A DNA stretch of 8,195 nt from Betaproteobacteria bacterium. GTDB lineage: Bacteria > Pseudomonadota > Gammaproteobacteria > Burkholderiales > SG8-39. The notes under the pieces are model-generated. The model was not told the DNA's origin. It searched no databases and saw only the letters and a list, made by a program, of their open reading frames with translations. The stretch covers positions 1-8,195 of the forward strand of contig JAOUFA010000155.1 of NCBI GenBank assembly GCA_029858545.1. The letters run 5' to 3'. Numbering within the stretch: the first letter of the stretch is position 1; each line of letters starts with the position of its first letter. A program made the position numbers and the translations under genes. This document shows positions 1 to 5,930 of the stretch, one piece after another.

Positions 1-625
1 CGCGACCGCGGATGTCGTCCAGGCTCTTGTCGATCGCCGCGCGGAACTTGCGGTGGCTTTCGGGTTCCTTGACCTTGATCTGGTTGAGCAGCGCTTCGCG
101 CTCTGGCGGCGTGCAGGCGGCGAGAAAGGCACGGCCGACCGCGGCCTGTGCGATCGGCACCGCGGTACCGATGTCGGGCAGCGTGGTGAGTCCGTTGCCG
201 CTGCGCGTCGATTCGACATACACCATGCTCAGCCGGTCTCGCATGCCGATCGATACCGAACCGTTGCAGTGATCGGCGAGTTCCTTCATGAAGGGGCGCG
301 CCACCTGGCGTACGCTCATCGAAGCGAGCAGCGGATAGCCTATCGAGAGCACCGCCGAGCCGAGTTGATACTTGCCCAGGCGTATGTTGTGGCGCAGATA
401 GCCGAGCTTGGTGAGGGTGTAGGTGAGGCGCGACACCGTCGGCTTGGGAAGCCCCGTGCGTTGCGAAATCTCCTTGTTGCCGAGCAGCGGCTCGATCGGC
501 GTAAAGCAGCGCAGCACGTCGAGTCCACGCGCGAGGGTGGTGGCGAACTGGCGGTCGCCCTCGTGCTCATAGTCAAATCCGCCCGACGCCAGCGCAAGCG
601 TGGCATTGGTCTCCGGTGCCCCCAT
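1..625 (-). CDS. IclR-family transcriptional regulator (C-terminus beyond window)
   Basis: Reads leftwards from ATG at 625-623; 208 codons are visible with no stop, so the C-terminus lies outside the window. IclR proteins are usually about 250-280 residues, so most of this one is present. Residues about 28-90 form the winged helix-turn-helix, opening FATTLARGLDVLRCF, with recognition segment LPKPTVSRL at 59-67. Residues from about 105 onwards look like the GAF-like effector domain, including SMVYVEST at 133-140 and the AAVGRAFLA segment near 161-169. The start is fixed by AAGGAG (635-640) 9 nt upstream, although the frame stays open back to a stop at 754-752. IclR regulators bind small aromatic or organic-acid ligands and often control the divergent catabolic operon. 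Control of the acyl-CoA genes starting at 811 is therefore inferred from position. The effector is unknown. Confidence 0.93.
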   Translation of the reverse strand, partial: MGAPETNATLALASGGFDYEHEGDRQFATTLARGLDVLRCFTPIEPLLGNKEISQRTGLPKPTVSRLTYTLTKLGYLRHNIRLGKYQLGSAVLSIGYPLLASMSVRQVARPFMKELADHCNGSVSIGMRDRLSMVYVESTRSGNGLTTLPDIGTAVPIAQAAVGRAFLAACTPPEREALLNQIKVKEPESHRKFRAAIDKSLDDIRGR

Positions 626-634
626 GAATCCTAT

Positions 635-640
635 CTCCTT
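635..640 (-). promoter_or_regulatory. Ribosome binding site of the IclR gene
   Basis: AAGGAG on the minus strand, 9 nt before the ATG at 625. It decides the start, because the reading frame is open for a further 42 codons upstream, with a GTG at 700-698 that has no comparable site. Confidence 0.7.
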
Positions 641-644
641 GTTC

Positions 645-680
645 GTGTTGGTGTTGGCAATGGTTATGGCAATGGCTACG
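645..680. repeat. Six-unit degenerate hexamer tandem repeat in the IclR leader
   Basis: Six consecutive hexamers on the plus strand: GTGTTG, GTGTTG, GCAATG, GTTATG, GCAATG, GCTACG. Units 3-4 and 5-6 also form a 12-bp repeat (GGCAATGG followed by TTAT or CTAC, 656-679). All fit GNNNNG and five of six end in TG. It lies in the untranslated leader of the regulator, just upstream of its ribosome binding site; in the mRNA the units read CAACAC, CATTGC, CATAAC and CGTAGC. The leader is therefore A/C-rich and probably unstructured. No function is known to me. Confidence 0.7.
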
Positions 681-721
681 GCGGTAGTGGCGGCGCGCAC
701 CTGCCGCGCCGACGTTTCACG

Positions 722-750
722 TTTCGATATTCCTTCCGGGACGGTATTGT
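722..750 (+). promoter_or_regulatory. Weak candidate promoter for the dehydrogenase operon
   Basis: TTTCGA (722-727), a 17-bp spacer and TATTGT (745-750). The matches to the sigma70 consensus are 3/6 and 4/6. It would give a leader of about 55 nt to the ATG at 811. It overlaps the opposing promoter of the regulator, an arrangement that would allow mutual control by one repressor. It is tentative, because no better box is visible between the regulator and the operon. Confidence 0.25.
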
Positions 751-755
751 GTCAA
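727..755 (-). promoter_or_regulatory. Sigma70-like promoter of the IclR gene
   Basis: On the minus strand, a perfect TTGACA -35 (755-750), a 17-bp spacer and GAATAT (732-727) as -10. The -10 has 3 of 6 matches but keeps the key A at position 2 and T at position 6. Transcription would start near 720 and give a leader of about 95 nt containing the hexamer repeat. The promoter lies between the TTTC half-sites, consistent with autoregulation. Confidence 0.45.
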
Positions 756-810
756 CTTAGCAGAATTTGATTTCGCAGGGTGAAACATTCGTGTGCGCGG
801 GGGGCAGAAC

Positions 811-1578
811 ATGACGCAATCCCTTTTTGACCTTACCGGCAAGGTGGCGCTCGTCACCGGCTCGACGCGAGGCATCGGCAAGTCGGTTGCCGAGGAACTG
901 GCGCGTGCCGGTGCCCGGGTGGCGGTATCGAGCCGCAAGGCCGAGGCCTGCGAGGCGCTGCGCGTGCAATTCGAATCCCGGGGCTGGCCGGTGATCGCAC
1001 AGCCCTGCAATGTGTCGCGCCAGGAAGACCTGGCGCGGCTGGTGGAGAGGGTTCAGGCCGCCTGGGGAGGCATCGATATCGCGGTGGCGAACGCCGCGGC
1101 GAACCCCTATTACGGCCCGCTCGCCGATCTGCCCGACGAGGCCTTCGACAAGGTGTTCGCCAACAACGTGAAAAGCGTGCTGTGGCTCGCCAAGTTGACG
1201 CTGCCGGCGATGGCGGCGCGCGGTGGCGGCAGTTTCATCGTCACCGGTTCGATCGCCGGCCTGGTGGCGAATACCGTGATCGGCAGCTACGGTATTTCGA
1301 AAGCGGCGAGCCACCATCTGGTGCGCAACCTCGCCGCCGAATGGGGGCCGAAGAAAGTGCGCGTCAACGCCATTGCGCCGGGCCTGATCAGGACCGATTT
1401 TGCCCGGGCGCTCTGGGAGGACGACACGTTGCGCGCCGCGCGCGAGGCGGCCACGCCCCTGAGACGCCTGGGCGAGCCGCGCGACATTGGCGGCGTCGCG
1501 GTGTTTCTCGCCTCCGAGGCGGCGGCCTTCGTCACCGGGCAGACCATCGTCGCCGACGGGGGCGTGACGATTCTTTAG
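811..1578 (+). CDS. Short-chain dehydrogenase/reductase (classical SDR, FabG-like)
   Basis: A cytoplasmic NAD(P)-dependent oxidoreductase of 255 residues, the normal length for a classical SDR. The cofactor glycine motif TGSTRGIG is at 16-23, the NAAAN-type motif at 94-98, and the catalytic tetrad is probably N119, S147, Y160 and K164 (YGISK). Serine and tyrosine are 13 apart, as expected. SSR at 40-42, after the second strand, suggests preference for NADP(H). The C-terminus has the usual ATPLRRLGEP and TGQTIVADGG segments. ATG 811 is chosen because a G-rich ribosome binding site (799-804) precedes it and the family consensus begins at its first residues; an in-frame GTG at 793 would run through that site. 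It leads the operon with two acyl-CoA dehydrogenases, so a 3-hydroxyacyl-CoA or alicyclic alcohol substrate is plausible. Family certain, substrate unknown. Confidence 0.93.
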   Translation: MTQSLFDLTGKVALVTGSTRGIGKSVAEELARAGARVAVSSRKAEACEALRVQFESRGWPVIAQPCNVSRQEDLARLVERVQAAWGGIDIAVANAAANPYYGPLADLPDEAFDKVFANNVKSVLWLAKLTLPAMAARGGGSFIVTGSIAGLVANTVIGSYGISKAASHHLVRNLAAEWGPKKVRVNAIAPGLIRTDFARALWEDDTLRAAREAATPLRRLGEPRDIGGVAVFLASEAAAFVTGQTIVADGGVTIL

Positions 1579-1686
1579 GGGCGACGACGCAGGCGTGCCA
1601 ATCCTCCGGCGGGCGCGGGCTCGGCTACACTTCGCCATTCCGCGCGACCTTGCTGCGTGATCCGCGCGGGCGGCAGGAGCGACAAC

Positions 1687-2865
1687 ATGGATCTCAGCTA
1701 CACGAATCAAGACCTCGCGTTTCGCGACCAGGTACGCAGCTGGCTGAATGCCAATCTGCCGCGAGACCTGCGCGACAAGGTCGCGAACTACGCGCATCTT
1801 TCGAAGGACGATCTGCTGCGCTGGCACAAGATTCTCGCCAAGCAGGGCTGGGTCGCGCCCGCCTGGCCGAAGGAGTGGGGCGGCACCGGATGGAGCCTGG
1901 TCGAGCGCTACCTCTTCGAGGAGGAATGCGGCTATGCGGGCGCGCCGCCGCTCGTTCCGTTCGGCCTGCAAATGTGCGCGCCGGTGCTGATCCGCTTCGG
2001 CAGCGAGGCGCAGAAGCAGCGCTTCCTGCCGCGCATCTATCAGGGCGAGGACTTCTGGTGCCAGGGCTACTCCGAGCCCGGCTCGGGATCCGACCTCGCG
2101 TCGCTGAAGACCAGGGCACTGCGCCAGGGAGATTTTTACCGGGTCAACGGGCAGAAGATCTGGACCACGCTCGCGCAGTACGCCGACTGGATATTTTGCC
2201 TGGTGCGCACCGACCCCGGCGCCGAGCGGCGTCAGGAGGGGATCTCGTTCCTGCTGATCGACATGAAATCCCCCGGCATCACCGTGCGCCCGCTGATCCT
2301 GATGGACGGGCGCCATGAGGTGAACGAGGTGTTCTTCGACGACGTGAAGGTGCCGGTCGGGAACCTGGTGCACGACGAAGGCAAGGGCTGGACCGTCGCC
2401 AAGTACCTGCTCGGCCACGAGCGCATGGGCACCGGGCGCATCGGCGCCTCGAAGCGCGAACTGCTCAAGCTGAAGGACTTCGCCGCGCAGCAGCCGGGCG
2501 ACGACGGGCGGCCGATCATCGAGGATGCGCGCTTTCGCGACAAACTCTCGCGCCTGGAGATCGAGCTGATGGCGCTCGAGATCACCAATCTGCGCTTTCT
2601 TGATCAGATGCGCCGCAGCGGCCAGCCGCCCGGGGCCGACGTGTCGATGCTCAAGATCAAGGGCACCGAGATCCAGCAGATGCTCACCGAGCTGATGATG
2701 CAGGCGGCCGGGCCGCTCGCGCAGCCGGTGGCGGGCGAGGACGATGCGGGAGGGTTGATGGCGGGGCTTGCGCCGCGCTACTGCAATACGAGGAAGACCA
2801 CGATCTACGCTGGCTCGAATGAAATCCAGCGCAATATCATCGCGAAGATGACGTTGGGGTTGTGA
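1687..2865 (+). CDS. Acyl-CoA dehydrogenase, PimC-like large subunit
   Basis: A flavoprotein of 392 residues that should introduce an alpha,beta double bond into an acyl-CoA. The N-terminal helical domain runs to about 120. The FAD/substrate-loop motif YSEPGSGSDLASLKT is at 128-142 and the middle beta domain (VNGQKIWTT at 153-161) runs to about 225. The C-terminal helical domain ends YAGSNEIQRNIIAKM. The usual medium-chain catalytic Glu is absent: the YEG-type motif reads YAG, with Ala375. Glu245 in GHERMG matches the alternative position used by isovaleryl-CoA dehydrogenase and by large subunits of heteromeric steroid-degrading enzymes, so it is the likely base. The resemblance is to PimC-type large subunits, which need a partner; the gene at 3037 fits. 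AGGAG (1675-1679) sits 7 nt before the ATG. The 108-bp gap after the SDR gene shows no strong terminator. The substrate is not identified. Confidence 0.92.
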   Translation: MDLSYTNQDLAFRDQVRSWLNANLPRDLRDKVANYAHLSKDDLLRWHKILAKQGWVAPAWPKEWGGTGWSLVERYLFEEECGYAGAPPLVPFGLQMCAPVLIRFGSEAQKQRFLPRIYQGEDFWCQGYSEPGSGSDLASLKTRALRQGDFYRVNGQKIWTTLAQYADWIFCLVRTDPGAERRQEGISFLLIDMKSPGITVRPLILMDGRHEVNEVFFDDVKVPVGNLVHDEGKGWTVAKYLLGHERMGTGRIGASKRELLKLKDFAAQQPGDDGRPIIEDARFRDKLSRLEIELMALEITNLRFLDQMRRSGQPPGADVSMLKIKGTEIQQMLTELMMQAAGPLAQPVAGEDDAGGLMAGLAPRYCNTRKTTIYAGSNEIQRNIIAKMTLGL

Positions 2866-2933
2866 ATTCGCGCAAGGCACCAGGCAGGAAAAGGTACGCG
2901 GTCAAGCGTCTCGCTGGTATGAATCTATTTCGA

Positions 2934-2984
2934 TCTCCGCATTTTGCTCATTTGCGCAAAGCGCAAGTGTGCAAAATGCGGAGA
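2934..2984. repeat. Long near-perfect hairpin between the two acyl-CoA dehydrogenase genes
   Basis: A 24-nt arm (2934-2957), an AAA loop (2958-2960) and a 24-nt arm (2961-2984). There are 22 Watson-Crick pairs, one T-G wobble (2951/2967) and one T-T mismatch (2948/2970). The outer arm is a perfect inverted repeat of CTCCGCATTTTGC with GCAAAATGCGGAG, and TTTGCGCAAA (2951-2960) is itself palindromic. It is more AT-rich than the surrounding genes and no T-run follows, so it is not a textbook intrinsic terminator. It could be an mRNA stability or processing element setting the ratio of the two subunits, a dispersed palindromic repeat, or a protein-binding site. The structure is certain; the role is unknown. 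Confidence 0.9.
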
Positions 2985-3036
2985 CCATGAGAAACCCGAA
3001 CCCGGCGATGCGCATCCATGGAATGAGGTCGCAATC

Positions 3037-4173
3037 ATGAATTTCGACTACAGCGAAGAGCAGCAACTGCTCGCTGACTCGGTGCGGCGCCTGCTCGGCA
3101 AGGACTACGATTTCGACACGCGCAGGAAGATTGTCGCCTCAGCCGAAGGCTGGAGCGAGTCGCTGTGGGCGAAGCTCGCCGAACTGGGCGTGCTGGGGTT
3201 TGCATTGCCCTCGGAGTACGGCGGCTTCGGCGGCGGCGCGGTCGACCTGATGGGTGCGATGGAGGCGATGGGCGAGGCGCTGGTGGTCGAGCCCTTCCTG
3301 CCCACCGTCGGTCTCGCCGCGCGGCTTGTCGCGCGCGGCGCGAGCGACGCGCAAAAGCAGGCGTTGCTGCCGGCGATCGCCGACGGCCGGCTGCGCATGG
3401 CCTTCGCGTACGGCGAGAAGGGCGCGCGCTACAACCTCGCGCGGGTCGAGTCGCGCGCGGTGCGCGCCGGCGGCGGCTGGCGCCTCGACGGCGAGAAATG
3501 TCTGGTGCTCGGCGCGCCGATGGCGCAGAAGCTCATCGTTTCGGCGCGCACCGCGGGCGAAGCGGCGGACGAACAGGGCATCAGCCTGTTCGTCGTCGAT
3601 CATGCCGCGCAGGGCCTGACGCTCAAGTCCTATCGCACGCTCGACGAGATGCGTGCGGCGGATGTCGTGTTGAAGGGCGTGACGGTCGATGCCGTTGCGC
3701 TGCTCGGAGCCGAGGGCGGCGCGCTGCCGCACATCGAAGAGGCGGTCGATTTCGCCACCGCGCTGCTGTGCATCGAAGCGGTGGGCGCGCTCAAGCAGGC
3801 CTGCGACGCGACGCTCGAATACCTGAAGACGCGCAAGCAGTTCGGCGTGCCGATCGGCAGCTTCCAGGCGCTGCAGCACCGCATGGTCGACATGGTGGTC
3901 GCCACCGAGCAGGCGCGCTCGATGGCCTGCCTTGCCTGTACAAGAGCCGATAGCGCGAGCGACGCGAGCGAGCGCGCTCGCGCGATCTCGGCGGCAAAGA
4001 TCCGCATTGCCGATGCCTGCCGGCAGGTGAGTCAGGAGGCGATTCAATTACACGGAGGCATGGGCATGTCCGAGGAGATGAAGGTGAGTCATACATTTCG
4101 GCGTTTGACGGCGATCGCGCAGCAGTTCGGCGACGCCGAGCACCATCTCGCACGCTTTGCGAGGCTCGCATGA
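3037..4173 (+). CDS. Acyl-CoA dehydrogenase, PimD-like small subunit
   Basis: An acyl-CoA dehydrogenase of 378 residues, probable partner of the protein from 1687. The N-terminal helical domain includes LPSEYGGFGGG (58-67). The C-terminal domain has the FAD-contact motif RKQFGVPIGSFQALQHR (266-282) and QLHGGMGMSEE (337-347). Where catalytic homologues have YEG it reads FGDAEHHL (364-371), so the classical base is missing. The middle domain also lacks a clear SEPxxGSD loop (AFAYGEKGARYNL instead), as expected for a non-catalytic, FAD-binding small subunit. The ATG at 3037 has TGAGGT (3024-3029) at 7 nt and is followed at once by the family-typical MNFDYSEEQQLL. A longer frame from 2944 would run through the hairpin and adds nothing recognisable. 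The stop overlaps the next start by ATGA, implying translational coupling. Heteromer formation is inferred. Confidence 0.91.
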   Translation: MNFDYSEEQQLLADSVRRLLGKDYDFDTRRKIVASAEGWSESLWAKLAELGVLGFALPSEYGGFGGGAVDLMGAMEAMGEALVVEPFLPTVGLAARLVARGASDAQKQALLPAIADGRLRMAFAYGEKGARYNLARVESRAVRAGGGWRLDGEKCLVLGAPMAQKLIVSARTAGEAADEQGISLFVVDHAAQGLTLKSYRTLDEMRAADVVLKGVTVDAVALLGAEGGALPHIEEAVDFATALLCIEAVGALKQACDATLEYLKTRKQFGVPIGSFQALQHRMVDMVVATEQARSMACLACTRADSASDASERARAISAAKIRIADACRQVSQEAIQLHGGMGMSEEMKVSHTFRRLTAIAQQFGDAEHHLARFARLA

Positions 4174-5165
4174 ACAACCGGCGCTGGGTGCTCGCGAGCC
4201 GGCCGCAGGGCCTGCCGAAACCGGAAAACTTCCGCCTCGAGGAGGTATCCGCCGGCACGCCGAAGGACGGCGAGGTGCTGGTGAAGAATCTCTGGCTCTC
4301 GCTCGACCCGTATATGCGCGGGCGCATGAGCGAAGCGAAGAGCTATGCGAAGAGTGTCGAGCTCGGCGAGCTGATGGTCGGGCAGACGGTCGGCGAGGTG
4401 CTCGAATCGAAACACAAGGGTTTCGCTGCCGGCGACAAGGTGCTGACGGGTCTTGGCTGGCAGCTCTACGGCTGCCAGCCGGGCGCGGAACTCTTCAAGG
4501 TCGATGCGGCGCGTGCGCCGCTTTCCTACTACCTCGGCCTGCTCGGCATGCCGGGCATGACGGCGTATTTCGGCATGAAGGATATCGGCGAGCCGAAGGC
4601 GGGCGACACCGTGGTGGTGTCGGCCGCCTCGGGCGCGGTCGGCAGCGTGGTGGGACAGCTCGCCAAGCTCGCGGGCTGCCGTGCGGTCGGCATCGCCGGC
4701 GGCAAGGCGAAGTGCGACTACGTGGTGAAGGAACTCGGCTTCGATGCCTGCGTCGACTACAAGGCGGGCAACCTGTATCGCGACCTGAAGCAGGCCTGTG
4801 CGCAAGGCGTCGACGTGTATTTCGAGAACGTCGGTGGCGAGACCCTCGACACCGTGTTCAAGCTCGTCAATATGAACGCGCGCGTGATCGTCTGCGGCCT
4901 GATCTCGGACTACAACGCGGCCGAACCCTACGGCGTGAAGATGTTCCGCGCGATCCTCGTCAATCGCATGAAGGTGCAGGGCATGCTGGTGTTCGACCGC
5001 AAGGAGCGCTTCGGCGAGGCCTTGCAGGCACTTGGCGGCTACTATGCGCAGGGGAAACTCAAGTACCGCGAGTCGGTGGTGCAGGGCATCGAGAACGCGC
5101 CGCAGGGATTGATCGATCTATTGCAAGGGAGGAATTTCGGCAAGCAACTGGTCAAGCTCGCGTAA
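4170..5165 (+). CDS. Zinc-free NADP(H)-dependent medium-chain oxidoreductase (leukotriene B4 dehydrogenase/CurA-like)
   Basis: 331 residues, the usual size for this group, which reduces C=C bonds of alpha,beta-unsaturated carbonyls or oxidises the reverse way with NADP(H), in the cytoplasm. LSLDPYMRGRMS at 43-54 is diagnostic of the leukotriene B4 12-hydroxydehydrogenase/prostaglandin reductase branch. GMPGMTAYFG (126-135) precedes the Rossmann motif SAASGAVGSVVGQ (151-163), and YFENVGGETLD (217-227) follows. No cysteine-rich zinc site is present. GAGG (4161-4164) serves as ribosome binding site 5 nt before the ATG, inside the previous gene, and the genes overlap by four bases. The neighbouring acyl-CoA dehydrogenases suggest a role on an enoyl-CoA or enone intermediate of the same pathway, or in detoxifying a reactive enone. 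E. coli CurA belongs to the same branch, but one-to-one orthology is not shown. Confidence 0.92.
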   Translation: MNNRRWVLASRPQGLPKPENFRLEEVSAGTPKDGEVLVKNLWLSLDPYMRGRMSEAKSYAKSVELGELMVGQTVGEVLESKHKGFAAGDKVLTGLGWQLYGCQPGAELFKVDAARAPLSYYLGLLGMPGMTAYFGMKDIGEPKAGDTVVVSAASGAVGSVVGQLAKLAGCRAVGIAGGKAKCDYVVKELGFDACVDYKAGNLYRDLKQACAQGVDVYFENVGGETLDTVFKLVNMNARVIVCGLISDYNAAEPYGVKMFRAILVNRMKVQGMLVFDRKERFGEALQALGGYYAQGKLKYRESVVQGIENAPQGLIDLLQGRNFGKQLVKLA

Positions 5166-5209
5166 CCTGCGGACGGACCACGTTTGATTGTCGCGACCCG
5201 GCGGACGAT

Positions 5210-5234
5210 TCAGACGGCGGCGTCCGCGGTCTGA
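5210..5234. terminator. Candidate bidirectional terminator hairpin between convergent genes
   Basis: TCAGAC pairs with GTCTGA, and inside them GCGG pairs with CCGC around a CGT loop, with one G-G mismatch: ten pairs in 25 nt. It sits in the 90-bp gap between the stop of the reductase gene (5165) and the stop of the convergent response regulator gene (5256). No T-run follows on either strand. An alternative pairing of GCGGACG (5201-5207) with CGTCCGC (5221-5227) competes with it. Position supports termination; sequence alone does not prove it. Confidence 0.4.
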
Positions 5235-5255
5235 TCACCCGTGCCTGCGCCCTGG

Positions 5256-5930
5256 CTAGGATTTGCTCTTGCCGCGCGCCGGCATTCCCCCGCTCAGGTC
5301 GTGCTGCACCGCGTAGACCGCCGCCTCGACGCGCGACGAGAGATTGAGCTTGGCGAGCACGTTCCTTACGTGCAGCTTCACGGTGTCGAGGCTGATGCCG
5401 ACTTCCTGCGCGATCGCCTTGTTGCTCTTTCCCAGCGCAAGATGACCGAGGATTTCGCGCTCGCGCTCGGTGAGCCGGTCGAGCAGCGTGCCTTGCTTGA
5501 CGCCACCATCGAGCAGGCCGAGGAGCTTGCCGGTCATCGCCGGCGCGACCGCGACCTCGCCGCGTGCGGCGCGTAACAGCGCCTCGATGACCTCGTCGGG
5601 TTCCATGCTCTTCAGCAGATAGCCGCGCGCGCCGCCGCGCAGTGCCTGCGCCATGTCCTCGGCCGACTCGCTGACCGTGAGCGCGACCACCGGCACGTCG
5701 ATGCCTTCGGCGCGCCAGCGGCGCAGGATCTCGAGTCCGCTCTCGCCGGGCATGTTGAGGTCCATCAGCACGACTTCGGGCTGCACCGCGAGCAGCTCGA
5801 ACGCTTCGGCGGCATTGCCGGTGGCACCCACCACGCGCACGCGGCCGTCCTGTTCGAGCAACTCCGCGAGCCCACGCCGGAACAGCGTGTGGTCATCAAC
5901 GAGCAGGACGCGCAACGGGGTTGCGGTCAT
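5256..5930 (-). CDS. NarL/LuxR-type two-component response regulator
   Basis: 224 residues with a receiver domain and a DNA-binding output domain. The receiver (about 5-125) has the acidic pair D12/D13, phosphoacceptor D57 in VLMDLNMPGESG, T85 and K107. The C-terminal LuxR-type helix-turn-helix (about 150-212) begins LTEREREIL at 153-161 and carries the recognition segment ISLDTVKLHVRNVLAKLNL at 179-197. Phosphorylation by the kinase encoded upstream should free the output domain to bind promoters. Its ATG overlaps the kinase stop by four bases, so the two are a cognate pair expressed together. The short tail after residue 212 is basic (ARGKSKS). Target genes cannot be told from the sequence; the convergent catabolic operon is a neighbour but not necessarily a target. 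Confidence 0.95.
   Translation of the reverse strand: MTATPLRVLLVDDHTLFRRGLAELLEQDGRVRVVGATGNAAEAFELLAVQPEVVLMDLNMPGESGLEILRRWRAEGIDVPVVALTVSESAEDMAQALRGGARGYLLKSMEPDEVIEALLRAARGEVAVAPAMTGKLLGLLDGGVKQGTLLDRLTEREREILGHLALGKSNKAIAQEVGISLDTVKLHVRNVLAKLNLSSRVEAAVYAVQHDLSGGMPARGKSKS

Larger units (their letters stand above)
714..786. promoter_or_regulatory. Candidate IclR operator region: four TTTC half-sites
   Basis: GTTTCAC (714-720) is followed directly by GTTTCGA (721-727). About 50 bp further on, TTTCGC and GTGAAA form an imperfect 15-bp dyad with a 3-nt centre (771-785, five of six pairs match). The outermost GTTTCAC and GTGAAAC (780-786) are exact inverted copies. Short palindromes in divergent gaps, often in pairs, are typical IclR-family targets. 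The half-sites flank the candidate promoters. Binding is inferred, and one 7-mer inverted pair in a gap this size could arise by chance. Confidence 0.35.

Noticed and set aside
53..760. A 235-codon plus-strand frame opposite the IclR gene, ending in a Gly/Tyr/Asn-rich stretch
   Set aside because: The opposite strand carries the winged helix-turn-helix gene; the Gly-rich tail is just the hexamer repeat read in frame.
793..810. GTG start six codons upstream for the SDR
   Set aside because: It would place the ribosome binding site inside the coding region and adds residues not typical of the family.
1626..1631. TACACT as a -10 box for an internal promoter before the first acyl-CoA dehydrogenase gene
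   Set aside because: The expected -35 position (CCTCCG) does not match; one hexamer alone is not enough.
757..2880. A 707-codon open frame on the minus strand across the SDR and first acyl-CoA dehydrogenase genes
   Set aside because: It is antisense to two clear enzyme genes, is rich in Arg/Ala/His/Gln typical of shadow frames in GC-rich DNA, and contains no recognisable domain.
2944..3036. N-terminal extension of the second acyl-CoA dehydrogenase with CAKRKCAKC-like residues, at first sight a small metal-binding motif
   Set aside because: It is a translation of the hairpin, has no ribosome binding site, and the family start with a good ribosome binding site is at 3037.
3315..3340. CGCCGCGCG/CGCGCGGCG stem inside the second acyl-CoA dehydrogenase gene
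   Set aside because: Made only of C and G in a GC-rich coding region, so pairing is expected by chance.
3953..3984. GCGAGC repeats and a 14-bp palindrome within the second acyl-CoA dehydrogenase gene
   Set aside because: It falls in a variable Ser/Ala/Arg helix linker; biased codons in GC-rich coding DNA explain it.
3139..4047. A 302-codon minus-strand frame opposite the second acyl-CoA dehydrogenase gene
   Set aside because: Arg/Ala/His-rich shadow of a well-supported gene with no domain or ribosome binding site.
4157..5347. A 396-codon plus-strand frame overlapping the reductase gene
   Set aside because: Out-of-frame shadow, very Arg/Gly-rich; the reductase frame holds all conserved motifs.
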